Shown: piece by piece, positions 24,492-36,577 of the stretch | Position numbering within the stretch: the stretch's first letter is position 1 | Layout: the number at the start of each line of letters is the position of its first letter | Source of the DNA: Neospora caninum Liverpool | Lineage: Eukaryota > Apicomplexa > Conoidasida > Eucoccidiorida > Sarcocystidae | DNA: 64,000 nucleotides | Reading direction: 5' to 3' | Assembly (NCBI RefSeq): GCF_000208865.1 | Contig: NC_018396.1 | Coordinates: forward strand, 124,001 to 188,000 | Position numbers and translations under genes: made by a program | Notes under the pieces: generated by a model | What the model saw: the letters and a program-made list of their open reading frames with translations, nothing else | The model's database searches: none | What the model was told of the DNA's origin: nothing

Positions 24492-27234
24492 CTTCGCGCA
24501 AGCCGAGAGGAAACTGTACCTCAGAAGAGAGGAAGGAAGAGCGAAAAGATGGCGCCAGGGGGAAGGAGAGGCGCGCCAAGCGGGAGGAAGAGGACAAACC
24601 CAAAGGTGGAGGGGGCGGGAGAGAAGAAGGTGAGCAGAGAAACGCGAAAAGGAAGAAAATTAAGGGCTGTCTTGACGCACCGACGCTCCCTTCTTCGCGT
24701 TCGGAATCGATTTTCGTGGGAAAGGGAGAAGTCTTTCCTCGCAGTTTGCTCGTCTTGCCCGAGGCCCACAAGAACCCAGCCGCCCTCCGGTGTCTCTCCA
24801 CCGCTCTCCCGCTGGGGGGTTGGATTTGGGCGTCTCTGTCTTCTTCCCAAACAGACTAGCCGCCTCTCTCTGCGAGGTTTTCCGCCATCTCCGACACTCG
24901 CATGCTGCGTTCTCCGCCAGGAAAAGGAAGTCCCCACAGAGGAACCAGTCCTCGCTGGGACCGAAACGGGGGCAGGGCTGTCGGCAAGGCGGTTCTTCAG
25001 AGAGGCAAACTGGGCGGAAAAGACGAGACGGGGAGCGGCCGAGTCCCGGAGCGGCGGAGAGGGCCTGATCGCCACCCGTCGTCTTCTCTCATTCAGCGTG
25101 GAAGGGAAGGATGTGGAAAAGCAATGGAGCGCAGGTTGCTCCGTGACCACATCGTCTCTTTTGAGGTCTCGCGCAAGGGGAGAATGGAAGTGAGCCCGTT
25201 AAAAAGGAGACAAAGACAAGGGGAAAACCTGAAGGAGGGCAAGCGGTGGAGTGTTTCATTAGAGAGAGGGGCGGAGAAGCCTTAGTTCTTCCTGGCGTTT
25301 GCCTCTCGGGAAAACAGCGAGCGATCCGTGGCGAGAGACGGACAAATGCGGCAAAAACGTCGAGGGTTGGAATGGACTAGAGAGGAGGAAAAAAAAGGTA
25401 AAGCAAACAGGACTGGCCACAGGGACCAACACAGGGCAAAGAGACGATAGAAAAAACGGAACAAGTCGAGGAAGAACTAGATGCAGCCAACGCATACACA
25501 CAAGACAAGAGGCGAGAGAAGAAGAGAGGGAGTCGAGCGGCGGCAGACTTGCGTTTATTGGGCACGGACAGGAAAGGCTTTTCTAAAAGAAAAGCGAATC
25601 CGCAGCTCGTCGGGCCTGCCCTACAAAACAGCGCTCGCCACAGACTTGGCACTGTTTCTTTATCTTTTTTAAGTCTTTTAAAATGGCTTCGTCCCTGTCC
25701 AAACACCAAGCGTGGACCTCACTTCTCCTCCGTGGGTCGATCAATCGCCTCTGGCGCCCACTTGCGTTATACACGAATATTTCCCCGAGCACCCTCTCGT
25801 CTCTTGTCGGCAGCCGAAAATCGCGCCGAGAGCTGTCGGCAGCAGCCCAACGCTTCTTTTCTTCTGGCCGCACGTGTTGTGAAGCTCTTCTCAATCTGCA
25901 AGCTGTCCCTTTTCCCAAGGAAATCGCTGCTTTTTCTGATTTGATCGAATCCGCTTTCTGCACAGCAGATAAGGCAGCGACACACTGTGTCTGTACACCT
26001 CGCGGCACGACGCCAAAAACGTCTGCAAGGGAAGAAGAAAAGCCAAAAAGCGGGGAAAAAAGAGGGGAAGGAGGAAGGAAGACCGCCACGATTTGCAACC
26101 GTATACAGGCAACGTGCGGGCGAAGTCTCCGGCACCTTCTTCCACGCGTTTCGTCCCGGGTCTCCCTCGTTTCGGGCGCTCCTTCTACTTCGTCCGAATC
26201 CATGCCCCCACGCGCTGGAATCTGCCCCCCACCACAAGCCTCTTCTGTTGCAGATGTCTACCTAATTCGAAAGTGTTCGTGTGCGTTTGCATAAGGGACA
26301 TTTTGTGGCTGTGCATGTCGTCTTATTTCCAGCGCCTCTGTGTAACCACCGTCGGAGGGTCACTCTTCGCCCCGTCGTACTTCTGCTGGTGCAGCCTGTC
26401 CGGAACTTTGCCGCCGTTCTCTTCGCACCCGATAACGCACATTGCGTTCTGTCCCCCCTTCCTCTAAAGAGGCGCAGTAAAGACACTCCTCTCTGCTTCT
26501 CTCCGTCTCTGCGTAGTTCGCGGCCCATCAGCTGTGTCTCCCGTGTGTATCTACGACAAGGGCCCTCGTGGAGGCTGAGCTCCGTCCTTTGAAGCGAACG
26601 GGCGCCACGGAGGATCTGTCCGCAGTTCCCCGATCCACTCTTCTGGCATTTTTCTCAACGCGACGAGGCTGGGCGCCGCCACTGCCTCAGGGACTCCCCT
26701 CGTGGTATTTCCGGGCGCCTAGACAGGGGTGCCTGTCTGCGTCTAAACCGGCGGGTGCTGAACAAGAGACAACCAATCTCGTGCATCGTCTGTTTCCACT
26801 GTATCCCCTGTCTCTCATCTTTTGATGCCCCGGCTGTTGCCCTGTCGGTCCTCCACCTACGTTCTTCAGCCGCTGTTCTTTCTGCTTCGTCCCTCGCTGT
26901 ATCTGATTATTTCGAAATTCCTCCTGAACGAGAAGTTCCTCCCATTTTTCTAAGTTGCTTTCGCCTCTTCCGTGGTCGGGGTTCTCGCGTCTTTTTTCCT
27001 GCACACTGCCTCGCTGTCTCCGTTTGCTCCGGACCCTATTCCCGCTGCCTCCCTTCTGGGCGCCTCTGCTTCTCGATCGGCCCTCTGGTCTTTGGTTTCC
27101 CTGACGCAAATCCGCTCCTCTCTTTGACCTTCGTCCGCGCTGCTCCTTTGTCCCCTATAGAAAAGGGAGAGAATCCCGCGCTGCTGTTTGGGGCAGGTGT
27201 TTGCCCATTTGATTCTCATATCAGCACAAACAAC
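24492..27234. other. Divergent spacer between Sec7 and SDF2-like genes
   Basis: This holds the upstream regions of two genes pointing apart. No exon with a conserved motif is visible. A minus-strand open frame at 25583-26203 looks accidental. The stretch upstream of 27235 is pyrimidine-rich on the + strand. Confidence 0.6.
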
Positions 27235-29959
27235 ATGGCGCCGTCACTGGAAAGCCAATGGCCTTCCTCGTCTCTCTCTTCTTCCTTCTTTCTTCCAACT
27301 TCCCGATGCTCCGGCAGACGGCGAAGCGTCTCTGCTTCTCAAAAGGGAGAGAAGGAAGGCGCCCTCAGGGTGTCTTCTGCTCGACAGAAGGTCACCTCCC
27401 TTCTGGTTTTGTTCAGAAATTGTGTTTTCAGTCTTCTCCTTGTTTCTCTCCTGTGTTGCTTTGCGGAGGGCGCGAAGCCGAAGGACGGCAGGCCTGTGAC
27501 ATACGGCAGTGCAGTTTCTCTGGTGCACGTTCTCTCTGGCTTTAAGTAAGGCCAAGACCCAAAGCGGCTTTCTCTCAGTGTGTGGCTGTTTCTCAGGGGT
27601 CATTCTTTGAGAGGCATGAGTCTCCTGTCTTCTGGGTTGTCTTCTCTCTTCTGTTTCAACCGTCCTTCGGACACTCCACTTGGCCTTTTTTTCAGGCAAG
27701 GTGGCCGCGTCCACCAACAATCATTCGCTCATTCATATAGTAGCTGTGCAAGTGTTTCTTTCGTGGCTCTGCTCTCCCTTCGACACCTTGTTCATCTGTC
27801 GTCTGTCCACATCGCGAGATAAATAAGATGTCTATCGGCCGTCCATTTCTCTGTCATTTTCTCACCTCCTCTGGTCAGTCGCCATGCTACCTTTTCTCGG
27901 TGTATCGCCCTCCGTTCTCCGTTTGTGTCTGCTTTCGTCATTTCCCTTTCTCGCGCATGCGTCTCACATCGTGAAGCTGCGGAATACATGAATATATAAA
28001 TAATGCGTAGAAATAAGCATGTAAGCATAGCCAAAGGTGTAGATGGACACGTATTTTTGGTGTAATTTGGTGGAAAGCCCTGCTCGCATTTTGACAACTC
28101 TCTGTTTTGTCTGCGTCTCGTCGTTGCCGCTTCTTTGGTTCTTGCGTCTAGGTTGTTTTCCGGGAAAATCTCGTGGGGCTCGGGGAGTGGCCAACAAGCC
28201 GTCGTAAGTGGTCTTCTAGCGTCTTTTAGTTCACTTCGGACGTTTCTGTGTCGATGAACTTTGGACGATCCACAGGGGCACTGACAACGCGAACGTCCTC
28301 GAGTTGGTGTACACTATAGAGAAACTATCTGATGGCGGTTGCTGTTTTCTGCGCCGAGAGGAACAGCGGTCTTGAGGAACGATCGCCTTCGACATGTTAC
28401 AAATATATCAATATATATATATATATATACATACATATAAATATATATATATATATATATATGCGCGTGGTTGTAGGTCTAAAGGTGTATGTGCTTAGTG
28501 TGTATAGAGACGTGCCGAAAGAGAGACGAAATACGAGCTCGATACTTGATTCAAGAGGGGATTTGTGTCTTGTGCCGATTCGTGTCCGATCTGCTGTCTT
28601 TGTTCTGCGGTCCTTTGCACACTTTTCTCAGACGGCGATCCCGAGCGCAGACAAAGCTGCAGCAGCCAATATGCTCTGGATTGTCAGTGCGCCGTCGAGT
28701 GGTTTTCGTCGGAAGCCCCTAGACAGCCCAGTGCTTGTGGCTGAGACGGCAGGCCTCCAGGGCACTTCGAGTCAGCTTGTCCCTGCTTTGGTCACCCCTG
28801 GTGCAGCAGGAGAACCAGTGCGCTGCGGGTCGGTGATTCTCCTCGAACATGGCAGCTCTCGGGGGACGCTTCAGGCGACGGGCGCCTCTTCTCCAATCAG
28901 CAGTCAGAAAGAGGTAGACCACACACCCGAGAAATAGAAGACTGGCGCTGACACCTGAGCTGCACACACGGGACCCAGGGGCGGAAGACAAGAAGGGAAC
29001 GCCAGATAGTGTTCAGCGCGTCCCAGTCGGTAGGCGGTGCTGATTGCTTGCTGAAGTGAAGCTGAGAGATGCATCTCTGACGGACGAACAGTGGAAGATT
29101 CTAATGGCGTCATCTTTCGCGTGAGGAGGGGGAGAGAGGAACAAAGGGGNNNNNNNNNNNNNNNNNNNNNNNNNNNNNNNNNNNNNNNNNNNNNNNNNNN
29201 NNNNNNNNNNNNNNNNNNNNNNNNNNNNNNNNNNNNNNNNNNNNNNNNNCAGGGAGAGAACTGGGCCGCCATGGGCCAGCGGGAGCAGGGACAGGACTGG
29301 TCTCTCAGACGCATGGGAAGAACGCTGTGAGGGGACGTTTTGTTGACTGAGTTGAGTCAGAAACGGTGAGACGGTATGGCTCTCGAAGGCGTGAGGGGCT
29401 GAAAAAATCGTGCACGCTGCTTGGAGGGCACTGCTCAGCAGAAAGAAGCGACCGCCGGATTTCTGCTGCGTGCCTGGTGCAGGTCAGCGTCGGGACCGGG
29501 CGCGACGATAGACTGGCAGCTTTTAAGGTGGTTTGCGCAAACGCGAAGGCCGAGAACTGGCTCACTGGCGATATTGTTACTTTCGAGCATGTCAGACTCG
29601 GAACAAACCTTCAAGCGAAGAGAGATCATCAGTAAGCTGCGCTGGGGGGAGGGATGTGACATTGCGTCTCTGCCGACAGCACCACGAGCACGTCGTGAAG
29701 GTGGGATTCTTAATCAAGAAAGGGGTTGACTAAGGAAATTCTGATTGTTTGTTCAATTCCCAGGTTCACCCAGCAAAACTGCGGCAGAGGCTGCCCCATC
29801 GCCGGACATATCGAGGTGTCTGTGAGCAATGAGAAGTCGCGATCCAGTTGGGGCTGGTCGAGTCCGCCCGACCAATGGAAGGCTGCAGCAGGACTGATGG
29901 TCAACAAGGAGGGCGACGGGTTGTTCGACGATCTCCACGTTGATCATGATGAACTCTAA
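27235..29959 (+). CDS. SDF2: SDF2-like MIR-domain protein, ER-resident (HDEL)
   Basis: Predicted ER-lumen protein of the SDF2/SDF2L1 family, which works with chaperones and shares MIR repeats with protein O-mannosyltransferases. Five exons: 27235-27545, 28152-28203, 28632-28913, 29483-29631, 29764-29959; the sum is 990 nt, giving 329 residues, with every phase agreeing. The ATG at 27235 has a good context (ACAACATGG). A hydrophobic segment at residues 53-76 would be a recessed signal peptide or anchor. MIR hallmarks follow: VTYGSAVSLVH, WGSGSGQQAV, PVRCGSVILLEH and GCPIAGHIEVS. The protein ends in HDEL, the ER-retrieval signal, as in human SDF2L1. The second assembly gap falls in intron 3 and removes no coding sequence. 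Odd points: the N-terminal 50 residues are longer than usual, and the segment around residues 130-170 is expanded. Confidence 0.92.
28401..28462. repeat. (AT)n microsatellite
   Basis: Two AT tracts joined by a CATACAT step, in intron 2 of the SDF2-like gene. Confidence 0.9.
29150..29249. other. Assembly gap (100 N)
   Basis: Exactly 100 N. Exons on both sides belong to the same SDF2-like gene and splice in phase, so the two contigs are correctly ordered and oriented here. Confidence 0.95.
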
Positions 29960-31131
29960 GGGAAAGGTGGATTTGACAATACCCTCGTCGCGAGCGGCAG
30001 TGACCGCAGCCGCAGTTATGCGACCGTTGCACTGTGTTTCTCCTGCAGTTGGGGTTGATCTGCTGTTGTTCCAGTGCGAATGCTTCGGCGAAACCGAGGC
30101 CCTGTCCACAACGAGTTTTGGGTTTTATGACGGGAAGTTTTCTTGTGTGGCCGGTGTGGCATGCGAACGAGCAGTGAAGCGTGGTTTCAGCTCGTCGCTG
30201 ATATCACCTCGTACGTTTTTTCCGTCGGGGGCCAAGAACCGATTGACACTGTTGTGGGGGAAGCAGCGTCCCGATCGTGCTAGCTTAGCGCACGAATCGA
30301 CTCTTGCGAGTTAGTGAGCTACGGTTGTCGGCTTCGCCCTGCAAGCGACAGCAGGTTTTACAGTTGTAAGGCAGGCTCCTGCTACTTCATCTCGGCGATA
30401 TCCCCATTATGCACAAAATCAACCATAACTAATCCGACCACGTGGGGCGTTGCGGTCAGGCAGCCGGTCCACTAGGCCGCTGTGAGCGCAGCCGTTCCGT
30501 GGTTTCTGAAACTGATTGTTTTTGTCTGCTGTGGTCCGTGGTGTCTGTGGCCCCTGGTGGGATTCCGGTGGCAATCGGTGCCGAATTGGGAGACGGAACT
30601 GGCAGTGAAAATCCTTACAGTTTCGTCTTCCCGAAATGCACAGTTTTTGACTGTTCGCGCCTAGCATTGCTGCCCGCTCACACCAGCTGATAGCGTGCGG
30701 TGGCTTGACCCCACCTTTTGTGTTTTCGGTGCAGGGGCTCCCCATGTTTTCCTCAGGGCACTGAGGACCAAACGGTGACACTAGGGTGCTTCACCTGACG
30801 TAAACAGCACAGCCATCCACCTCAGGGCATATCGAAGCTCATGTCTCCAGGGGCGTTTGTAACGCTCGAGTTTCAGTGTTCCGGAGTGGAAGCGCCGAGC
30901 TTATAGAGGATTTCTTTCTTAGTGGTGCAGGTTGTAAGACACATCGACGCGTGTATGGTGAGGAAGACGTCTAGTGATTATCCTTGCTGTGTTAGAACGT
31001 CTTTTGCACCATCTCGTGGAGCTTCCACAGTTGGAGACGTGTTCGGGACCTTCAGGTTGCTCACACATGAGGGAACAACTTGCGGTTTGGCACACGTTGT
31101 GGTTCAGAGATCACTCTGAACCACCACTGAC
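29960..31131. other. 3' flank of SDF2-like gene; possible further exon of the minus-strand gene
   Basis: The left part should be 3' untranslated sequence of the SDF2-like gene. On the minus strand at about 30613-30763 a frame with regularly spaced cysteines (SPC, WCERAA, LCISG, NCK) follows a good acceptor (GGTCCTCAG) and ends near a GTAAGG donor; it may be one more exon of the gene to its right. Nothing else is recognisable. Confidence 0.35.
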
Positions 31132-32224
31132 CAAATAGAGGCACAGCTATTGGCCAGGTTGCCCGCTCAGACGAGGGAGTTCGCGGGGAGCGGAAACACG
31201 GGCTCGGATTCCCAACGCAAAATTGGCATGCTCCCGCGATAGCACGGTGTCCTCCCATTGTTTTCACGCCTGGGTCCGCAGTCTATCGGGCTGATGAGGC
31301 ACTGCGACAGCGTAAAGGCTGGCAATGTCAACGAGCTCTGCAGTCAGTTTTGATTTTTTTCGCTGAACGAGTTGGGGTGGGTCGTGGATGCTTACCTCCG
31401 TCCTCCGAGAGTTTTAGCAGTTTCTTGTGTAGCTCCGTGTAGGTGGCCGAGCTTGCTAGCCCCAAAGATGATGGTCCTAAAGTGAAATGCGGCATGATTC
31501 TCAAAATGAACTGAAAGTGCAGAATGGGTTTACTTAGAGCGTATACAGAAACCTTGACACAAGCTTGTTTTTCCGGGCATAGGCCGCTATATCCAATATT
31601 GCCGGTGTCGTTAGTGCCGCTGACCGCCCCGATAGTGGAGAAATTCGTTTGCGGTCCTATGCTAGTGACGGACAGAGGAATATCCCACACGATGAGATTT
31701 GCAAACTGCGATCACTTCCCCATGACACGACCTCTCCGCGAAACTGAGCCATCGCCTTGTACCTACGGGCATTTTGTTCGACGACGTATCGGTGACAATT
31801 ACGGCAAAGGAACCGGTATCAAACGGAGCATCTGATAGCCTTTACAGTAGGATGATGGTCACAGCAAAGGTGCACGAATCGCAGTACCATTCCAAGTAAG
31901 CTGCGGGATCTCGTTTTTGTCTCCGCAGTTTGATCCGAAATGTTTGTCTGGAAGCAGCGCCATGCTGCTCGTGTCGTCGCAACTAGACACTCCAAAACCT
32001 GGGCAGGCATTTACTGCGAAGAAGTGCTCAGGGTATGACATGGTTTTTCGGCGTACCGGGGTTCTCAATCCTGAAATCTGATTCTGTCTGGCAGGTGGCG
32101 CATTTCAATAGGACGCAAAAGGAAAGCGTAGCGGATGCCGCCCATCTTCTTCTCATAGAGAAGCCCATTATTCGCGAGGTTAGCTTTTATCAAAACTGTC
32201 TCCGCTCTGTCGAAGAGCTGCTTG
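31132..32224 (-). CDS. Unrecognised multi-exon protein (partial model)
   Basis: No family recognised. Exons that look coding, in transcription order: 32224 to about 32115 (KQLFDRAETVL, GGIRYAFLLR), 32013-31888 (NACPGFGVSSC, DKHFGSNCGDK), 31831-31803, 31705-31396 (VWDIPLSVTSI, CVKVSVYALSK) and 31269-31132 (ACQFCVGNPSPC). From 32013 downward all phases agree across four exons, which is hard to get by chance. The first join uses a weak GTCCTA donor; the frame there otherwise ends at a TGA at 32065, so 32224-32065 could instead be the end of a separate gene. Even cysteine spacing and beta-rich composition suggest an extracellular or luminal domain. Start and end are not identified. A possible signal peptide, MAYLRLVFVLLL, begins at 33562 minus, but I could not connect it. 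Confidence 0.4.
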
Positions 32225-33906
32225 CTAAACAGCTACCAACGCGAGAAAACAATAACTGCTTATTCTGATTCCAGATGACTTGTGGAGTGTACATCCACTG
32301 GCTTCAACGCACAGGGACCCAAAAACATCGCGTCGCCCAGAGCGGGGAAAAACAGGGAGACTGCACAAAGTCCATCATGGAACAGGAAACTCGCCACTTG
32401 TTGTGTTTGCAACCAGAATGAGATGTAGTCGAACTCCGATCCACCGCGGTTGTATCCTTTGTATCCTCCCATCGAAAGAGAATCCGTGTGGTATCCGAGT
32501 CTATTCCACCATTACAGCCCTTGGTGGACTCCTGCCTCAGAGCGATAACACTCTACCGGGTACATCCCAATTTGTGTTGATAAGGTTTTCCATGGTTGCA
32601 GACTTAAGCGGAAGCCATCGGATAAGGCGGGGGGGAATGGCGGAAGCAGTGAAACGCCGTTGTTGTCTGACACGGTTGGCTTCTACCAGGTGTTCGCGTT
32701 TTTGACGCGAGAGGATGAAAGCGCCAAGCAGCGTGTGTGTCGACATTGCATTCACCCAATGATTCCCTGTCTTACACACAGTCAACAGGGGGCCGAATTC
32801 TATGTGCCCGTATACGCTGCGGCGTTCGTTAGCTTTGGAGGTCGCGTTGTAATGGAATTTTTGTTGGTCATGGCGACAAGCACGACACATTCTCCTACGC
32901 TAGAACTCCGCCGGATGGTGCTGCTGGCAATTCATAGCAAGCTAATTCTACACTTCTTTGGTTCTTGATCAAGCAAACCGTGGCAGCCCTTTATGGACAA
33001 AGAGTACATACAAGACGTATTTATGTGGTGTCTCTTTTTACAAATTTCCACCCGGTTTCCCACCAGTGTAGAGGGAAATTTTCCTTTATGTCAGCACCCT
33101 CTGATGCAAACACGAGATGTCAGCTACTGTCTGCTCTGAGCCTCAACATAATTATTCGACTCCGCAGTGTGCCATGTAAGGAGTCTGGCATGCCGAGAAG
33201 CGGAATGAGCCACTCGGCACACAGGTGGGAAAGCCAGTGATGCGTGTGACGAATGGCTGCAATATTGGTGCCTGAAATTGCCAACGAAACGATGGCCAGA
33301 CACCGAGTAGAACGCGGACCGTCTTGTCCCCGCTGTCTCCCCGGATTGATTGAAACAGCAGTTTGTATTTGTGGAAACATTTACACGCAAACACAACACA
33401 ACAAGCCACTTTTAATGACGGACGCGACCAATCACTTATCGTTCCCGAATGACAAACCGGCACAGGCTGAGCTGATTCAGCGATTGTCCCCCGATGTCTT
33501 CTGGCTTCTGTCAAAGTGTACACTGGGTAGCAGCAAAACAAAAACCAGACGGAGATAGGCCATTGGTAAATCAACGCAGAGATTAAAGAGCTTAGGTTGT
33601 ACTGTGTTGCGCCTACTGTGTCTAGAAAAGGAGAAGCAGTGGCGATGATGTCTAGGTTACGCCACTTGCATCATTTCCGTGTTGGTGCGGTAGAATGTTT
33701 GTGTGCGAGCAATGATGAACGAGCACACACTAATCACTCCACGTGGAGGAAGTTAGCGTTACGGTGAGGACCGTTGTTCAAAACAGTGATCGGAACTCTC
33801 TTCCTTCGGTGGCACTCCATCTGGTGGGCTCATTCGTTCGGTCTTCGGTCCTCTGCTACATGGTCTTTGCTGACAGGTATTTTTACGGGGATGGTTGACG
33901 GGAGGC
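32225..33906. other. Unresolved stretch upstream of the minus-strand gene
   Basis: Minus-strand frames at 32281-32472 (HNKWRVSC and further cysteines in one frame) and 32537-32890 could be upstream exons of the gene at 31132-32224, but no consistent splice chain was found. Plus-strand content looks non-coding. Confidence 0.3.
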
Positions 33907-35144
33907 CTATCTACTTTTCTTTCCTTTACCCTTGCCACCGGTGGATTTCTTGGAAGGAATGTTCAGAGTCAACTCCAAGGCATCCATCGTTGCTAGCTGA
34001 AACTCAGATATCTGTTTACTGCCGTAAAATTGGGGGGGCGGAAGCAACACCGCGCATTCCTCGTGGCCATTGACTTTGGCCCAGTACGATGCCGTGAAAC
34101 CTGCAGTGAAGTCATAGCAATGACGGCCAACCACTTGTACTTGTTCACACTATAGACGCAGGAGTCACATACCCTTCGGAGAATCGGGGCAAACAGTCAA
34201 TTCAGTTAGTAGCCTCTCCAAGACGGAGAATTGCAAGTGCTACGGACAACATCTGTTCCACATGAGATTTTGCTAAACATTGGCTCACCGGAGTAATCTC
34301 TGCAGGAGGGATCTGCGCCCTTGGACAAAAGCGTTTGCACTACGGCAGTGCTACCATACCGGCAAGCGGTATGGAGCGGGGTGCGTCCCAGCCTGTCTTG
34401 CACATTCGCCTGCGCTCCATGACTCAGCAGGAGCACTGTCACCTCTCTTGGTTTTCCGATGCAATGTTTGGCAACGAACGAGAAATTTTTGTGGCACAGA
34501 AGAAACACACACACCGTATTATTCTCAGCCGTATGTCACTCTAGTAGTTTCGAGTACGGAACCATACAGTGTAAAAAAGGGTGAGCTGTACACGTTTGCT
34601 CTCGTATTGCTTGTTGCCAGCTACCACGTTTCAAGGTATGGAAAGAAATACCTTGCTTTCTGGAAGCGATAAAAGGGAGTGTTTTGACTTTGTATGCAAC
34701 AGTGGTAGACTAAATGGAAAGCGTCCGCAACAGTCGCATCACACCTCTTATTTCGCCTTAGCATCTTTAGAGCGCTGCCCGCTGCTGGCTCTTACGAGAC
34801 CCAAGCATGCTTGCTGCAGAATTGTTGAACAGAAAATGGCACTATATGCAAAGAGATTGTCTACGTGTTCATCAGTCACTCGGATTTTACCTGTTGCCGT
34901 TTTTAGCTGCGTAGTGTAGCGCTGTATTCCCTCCCAGTTCAAGCCTCTCTTGAGCTGTGGGATCGGCGCCCTTGGCAAGCAGCACTTCAACAAGAGACGG
35001 TTTGTCAAGTTGTGCAGCCAAGATCAGTGGTGTCGTCCCATTGGCGTTGGTCTGGTTCACGTTCGCGTGCGCCTGTTCTAGCAAAAGCACGATTTGTTCT
35101 CGACTATTGTCTCTTATTGCTTGGAAAAGAAGCGGACCTGACAT
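33907..35144 (-). CDS. Small ankyrin-repeat protein
   Basis: Three exons, 35144-34891, 34446-34289 and 34100-33907, give 606 nt and a 201-residue protein with all phases agreeing. It begins MSGPLLFQAIRD. Ankyrin repeats are NGTTPLILAA...LLAKGADPT, GNTALHYAAKNG...LLSHGAQAN, GRTPLHTACRYG...LLSKGADPS, and a last degenerate one, GFTASYWAKVNG. The C-terminus is short and Lys/Gly-rich (KKSTGGKGKGKKSR). An in-frame upstream ATG at 35210 would add 22 residues; I prefer 35144 because the ankyrin fold starts right after it. There is no signal peptide or membrane helix, so it is probably a cytosolic or nuclear scaffold. Acceptors at exon 2 are weak but in phase. It points away from the phosphodiesterase gene. 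Partner and function cannot be inferred. Confidence 0.82.
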
Positions 35145-36577
35145 TGGTAGAAAACTTAGTGAACTCACCAGCGGATCACGTTTTTCTTGTTCATATCTAT
35201 GAGTGTTCAATGTAGACTCTTCAGAATCTGTTACCTGCGTTTAGTACTGTTTCGCGAGCAAAGAAGGGATGTAGACCACAGTCGCAGGAAAATGTTCTTA
35301 TGCGTGATATGTGACTTTGAGCCCCTAAGCGATCCCGACGTAACTGCACAACTTAATTGTAAGCAGGATGCAAAGCTCATTTAATCGAACGTAGTATTTC
35401 CAGTTTTTGGCTGATCTCCGAACATGACAGTAAGAGGCTGCATGCTCGCCTTTGCAGGACCGTATCACCCGGAAAGGGCAATATCGAATGTTGTCTTGTT
35501 AAAAGGTTTCCTGAACCTTCTGTAGTTCGACGCGGCAACTGCTATCCAGTTGAAAGCCATCACAATTCCACTGTGATCGCCATTACTACAGTTAGCAATG
35601 GCACCAACAAAAGACTCTTAAAACAACAGCGTTCTCTGCGTGCACACGTGGGCGCCCTCCAGAGTGCATGCAAATAATTACAAGAACGAGTTACACCCTC
35701 TTCTTTTGTCATTCATGAAACGGGAAGCGAAGCACCCCGATAGTATGCTGGCCGTCATCTGTCACTCTCGGGGGGAATGATGAATGCCACGGAGGACGCC
35801 AGCCGCGTACATTAGCTCGCATGTATGAACCGAATTCTCCTGTGTCTTTACAACGACTTGGACAAAATCCCTCCCCCTGAAAATTGAAAAAGTATCGAAT
35901 GAAAGACTGTATCTGTGTTCGAGGTGTTAGCTGCCCAACACATGATCTACTGAGACATCTCTGCTTGTCCATGTGCGGACACGGTTGAGTCCTCGAAGAC
36001 CGGTCCCTTTCTGATCGCATCTAGACTTCGTATTCCGTTTCTCTGTATTGTGTCGTCAGATTCAGACAATCTCCAACTGTTGTCTTTTGTGCTGTCATTC
36101 TTTCCACTGAGAGAGTTAAGTTTCTTCTCATGGAAGCCTTTTTTGAACAGTCATGTCTTTTCCTAGGATGCTTGCCATACCCGCCGTTAGGCACCATTAT
36201 GGCGACGACGACTTGACGATGACGCCGATTCCTTCATAAACTTTTAAGGCCTCTGCGGGCATCAGTTCTAGTAGCCCCATGGCCTGGTTAACTCTGTCTG
36301 CTTTTGGCAATTCGTGAAATGAATGTGTACGCTTTACGCACAAAGATGGTCCGTTATTCTAATATTCCTTCTGCGACGTGACCAGTAAGGCCGGCTTGTA
36401 CGTTTTTTCTTAAATGCAGGTCTGGAGCATGTTAGTCTCCTGGTTACGGTTACCGGCGTTTCCGACTGGCTCCGAAAGCTAAAGGACCACGATATGCACG
36501 AATAATCTGGATAAGGAGCAGAGTGTTATCTGGAAGCATATCTCGTTTTTAAGTAAACAGCAGCCAGAGCTACAAAC
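35145..36577. other. Divergent spacer, ankyrin gene / phosphodiesterase gene
   Basis: No gene seen. This stretch is visibly less GC-rich than the flanking exons. It should contain the promoters of both neighbours; I recognise no specific element. Confidence 0.6.

Noticed and set aside
25583..26203. Minus-strand open frame of about 200 codons in the Sec7/SDF2 spacer.
   Set aside because: No conserved motif; several frames are open at once, as expected by chance in this DNA.
29960..36577. Possible nuclear insertion of organellar DNA in the less GC-rich stretch.
   Set aside because: I recognised no mitochondrial or apicoplast gene fragment, and the stretch contains in-phase nuclear-type exons.
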